From Candidatus Nitrosymbiomonas sp. (GTDB lineage: Bacteria > Sysuimicrobiota > Sysuimicrobiia > Sysuimicrobiales > Humicultoraceae), in assembly GCA_020724185.1 (NCBI GenBank), contig DYHL01000130.1, positions 1-7,428 on the forward strand: a stretch of DNA of 7,428 bases, in the 5' to 3' direction. The stretch's first letter is position 1. Each line of letters opens with the position of its first letter. The notes under the pieces were generated by a model, which did no database searches, was not told the origin of the DNA, and saw nothing but the letters and a program-made list of their open reading frames with translations. A program made the position numbers and the translations under genes. Below, piece by piece: positions 6,206-7,428 of the stretch.

Positions 6206-7338
6206 CCCGGCCGGCGGAGGAAATCCTCCCGGCGGCATGCCTCCCGGACCAGCAGGGCCGTCAGCGCCGCGCGCTGTGGCAGCGTGACGAGATCCAGGTA
6301 GTCGTCGGGGCCGTGGTAGCCGCCGCCCACCGCGCCCATACCGTCGAGCACAGGCACCCCTAGCGTTGCGATGAAGTTGCCGTCGGAGCCCCCGCCGGTC
6401 GTCGCCGCGGAAAGCGGGAACCCGAGCATCGCCGCGGCCTCCTGCGCCAGCTCGAACAGCGCCATACTGCCCGGCCCCGCCTCAAACGGCGGCCTGTTGA
6501 TCTCCCCGGAAAGCGTTGCGCGCGTGCCGGGGAGGTGCTCGACTCGCGCGATCTCCTCCAGGCGCGCGATGGTCTGCGCGCCGGCGGCCGCTGTGGGCAG
6601 TCTCAGGTCAATCTCGGCCTCGGCCAGATCGGGCACCACGTTTGAGCGGGTGCCGCCCGCGGTCACGATCGTGTTGGCGGAGACGCCCCTGGAAGGATCG
6701 TTGAGCGCGTGGATCTCGAGGATTTTGCGCGCCAGGGCCACGACCGCACTCGCACCGTCCTCTGGGTTGACGCCTGCATGGGCCGCCCTGCCGCGTACCG
6801 CGAGCGTGTACCTGCCCACGCCCTTGCGCGCGGTGACCACCGATCCGTCGTGGCGGCCCGGCTCGTGCACCAGGCATAGGTCACAGTTCCGACCCTCGGC
6901 CTCGATGATCCCGCGCGATGCCCCTGATCCCACTTCCTCGTCGGCGTTGTGGATCACAACAAGCGCCGCGTAGTCGTCCCAGCCCGCCGCGTTCAGGGCC
7001 CGCAGCGACTCCCACAACGTGATCAGGCCGGCCTTCATATCCGCCACGCCGGGCCCGTAGGCGCGGCCGTCCCGTACGCGAAACGGCCGGCGGGCGGCCT
7101 CGCCCGCGTCAAAGACGGTGTCGTAGTGCCCCAGGAAGAGCAGTCGCAGGCGCCCGGCCCCGAATCTGCGCCCAACCAGTGTCGGCCCGGCGGCGGCGTG
7201 CGCGTACTGCTCCACCGCGAAGCCCAGTTCCTCGAGGCGTTCCCGGAGCCAGCTGCTAGCCGAGGCAAGACCGTCCAGGCAGCGGGAGCCGGTATCCATG
7301 TTGACCAGCGTCTCGAGCAGGCGGAGCGCGTCTTGCAT
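6202..7338 (-). CDS. M20 family metallopeptidase, carboxypeptidase G2-like
   Basis: This di-zinc hydrolase (378 aa) is of the M20 group that includes glutamate carboxypeptidase (CPG2), ArgE and DapE. These enzymes remove C-terminal or N-acylated amino acids. All expected metal and catalytic residues are present: His71 and Asp73 in GHYDTV, the bridging Asp100 in GVADMK, the general base Glu134 with ligand Glu135 in ADEEVGS, Glu159 in VHEPGR and His342 in GGGYHGPDDY. The inserted dimerisation domain spans roughly 170-285 and includes GRAAHAGVNPEDGASA (183-198), and TGGGSDGNF (314-322) follows it. The pattern is closest to CPG2. Unlike CPG2 it has no signal peptide, so it should act in the cytoplasm. 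The frame can be read further upstream to a TTG at 7377, but the ATG at 7338 has a perfect ribosome site 8 nt before it and is preferred. The substrate (peptide, folate-type glutamate conjugate or N-acyl amino acid) cannot be told. It overlaps the oxidoreductase stop by 4 nt. Confidence 0.94.
   Translation of the reverse strand: MQDALRLLETLVNMDTGSRCLDGLASASSWLRERLEELGFAVEQYAHAAAGPTLVGRRFGAGRLRLLFLGHYDTVFDAGEAARRPFRVRDGRAYGPGVADMKAGLITLWESLRALNAAGWDDYAALVVIHNADEEVGSGASRGIIEAEGRNCDLCLVHEPGRHDGSVVTARKGVGRYTLAVRGRAAHAGVNPEDGASAVVALARKILEIHALNDPSRGVSANTIVTAGGTRSNVVPDLAEAEIDLRLPTAAAGAQTIARLEEIARVEHLPGTRATLSGEINRPPFEAGPGSMALFELAQEAAAMLGFPLSAATTGGGSDGNFIATLGVPVLDGMGAVGGGYHGPDDYLDLVTLPQRAALTALLVREACRREDFLRRPG
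6210..6233. terminator. Imperfect hairpin at a tail-to-tail junction (weak candidate)
   Basis: GCCGG at 6210-6214 pairs with CCGGC at 6229-6233, and GAGG at 6217-6220 with CCTC at 6225-6228 around an AAAT loop, with a two-base bulge at 6215-6216. It lies 4 nt after the oxidoreductase stop, inside the last codons of the M20 gene. There is no T tract on either side. It could slow or end transcription of the three-gene cluster, but chance pairing is possible. Confidence 0.3.
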
Positions 7339-7346
7339 CAAGGTGT

Positions 7347-7353
7347 CCTCCTT
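7347..7353 (-). promoter_or_regulatory. Shine-Dalgarno site deciding the M20 peptidase start
   Basis: Read on the minus strand, this is AAGGAGG, a full match to the ribosome-binding consensus, placed 8 nt before the ATG at 7338. It argues that translation starts there and not at the TTG at 7377, which would add 13 residues that do not fit the family's N terminus. Confidence 0.85.
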
Positions 7354-7428
7354 CGAGCATCCTGGTACAATGTTCAACCTGAATCCGGCGGCATTTGACT
7401 TGGCCTCATGAGAATCCCGCTTCGAGAA
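7354..7428. other. Short intergenic region upstream of the M20 peptidase gene
   Basis: These bases should hold the promoter of the M20 gene, reading leftward. I found TTGAAC on the minus strand (7372-7377), but no -10 box at a proper distance, so I assign no promoter. On the plus strand an ATG at 7408 opens seven codons (MRIPLRE) up to the window edge, without a visible ribosome site. It may be the start of a divergent gene, but seven codons cannot support the claim. Confidence 0.35.

Noticed and set aside
6371..6973. A 200-codon plus-strand frame opposite the M20 gene
   Set aside because: It is Ser/Ala/Arg-rich with no domain, and the minus strand carries every M20 metal ligand in order.
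7408..7428. Start of a divergent gene reading MRIPLRE to the window edge
   Set aside because: Seven codons with no ribosome site are too few to call a gene.
1..7428. CRISPR arrays, insertion sequences, tRNA genes, riboswitches, phage or defence genes
   Set aside because: Reading both strands I saw no regularly spaced repeats, no terminal inverted repeats flanking a transposase, no cloverleaf-like segment and no gene of these classes; nearly every base is in one of six ordinary protein genes.

Overview
The window is a compact stretch of bacterial chromosome with high G+C (roughly two thirds by eye). It carries six complete protein genes and almost no spacer DNA. The start codons include GTG and probably TTG, and third codon positions are mostly G or C throughout. 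Two products have clear Sec-type signal peptides, a third is probably also exported, and one belongs to the periplasmic LTXXQ (Spy/CpxP-like) group. This suggests a free-living, high-GC bacterium that exports proteins and probably has an outer membrane. Nothing here fixes the phylum. I see no transposase, integrase, phage gene, tRNA, rRNA, CRISPR array or resistance gene, and no stretch over 300 bases without a gene.

Layout. Positions 1-84 hold a perfect 16-bp inverted repeat, probably the terminator of a gene outside the window, then the ribosome site of a small exported LTXXQ-family protein (85-558, +). This gene meets an exported glycerophosphodiester phosphodiesterase (555-1457, -) tail to tail, sharing four bases. 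The start of the phosphodiesterase gene overlaps, head to head, the start of a three-gene + strand cluster. That cluster is a secreted alpha/beta esterase of the PHB-depolymerase/LpqC type (about 1434-2378), aconitase AcnA (2382-5069) and a saccharopine-dehydrogenase-like oxidoreductase (5072-6205), with gaps of only 3 and 2 nt. The cluster ends tail to tail, again sharing four bases, with a cytoplasmic M20 peptidase of the carboxypeptidase G2 type (6202-7338, -). The last 90 bases are a short intergenic region.

How the genes fit together. Aconitase is the only enzyme with a firmly assigned pathway (TCA/glyoxylate cycle). The esterase and phosphodiesterase look like extracytoplasmic scavenging hydrolases, and the M20 enzyme like an intracellular peptide or N-acyl amino acid hydrolase. 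The oxidoreductase has no assignable substrate. The tight spacing says the three + genes are probably co-transcribed, but I see no single pathway joining them. This reads as an ordinary housekeeping and catabolic region, and I found no convincing new biological system. The items worth a second look are gene-arrangement oddities, start-site choices, the uncharacterised oxidoreductase and the 5' inverted repeat.
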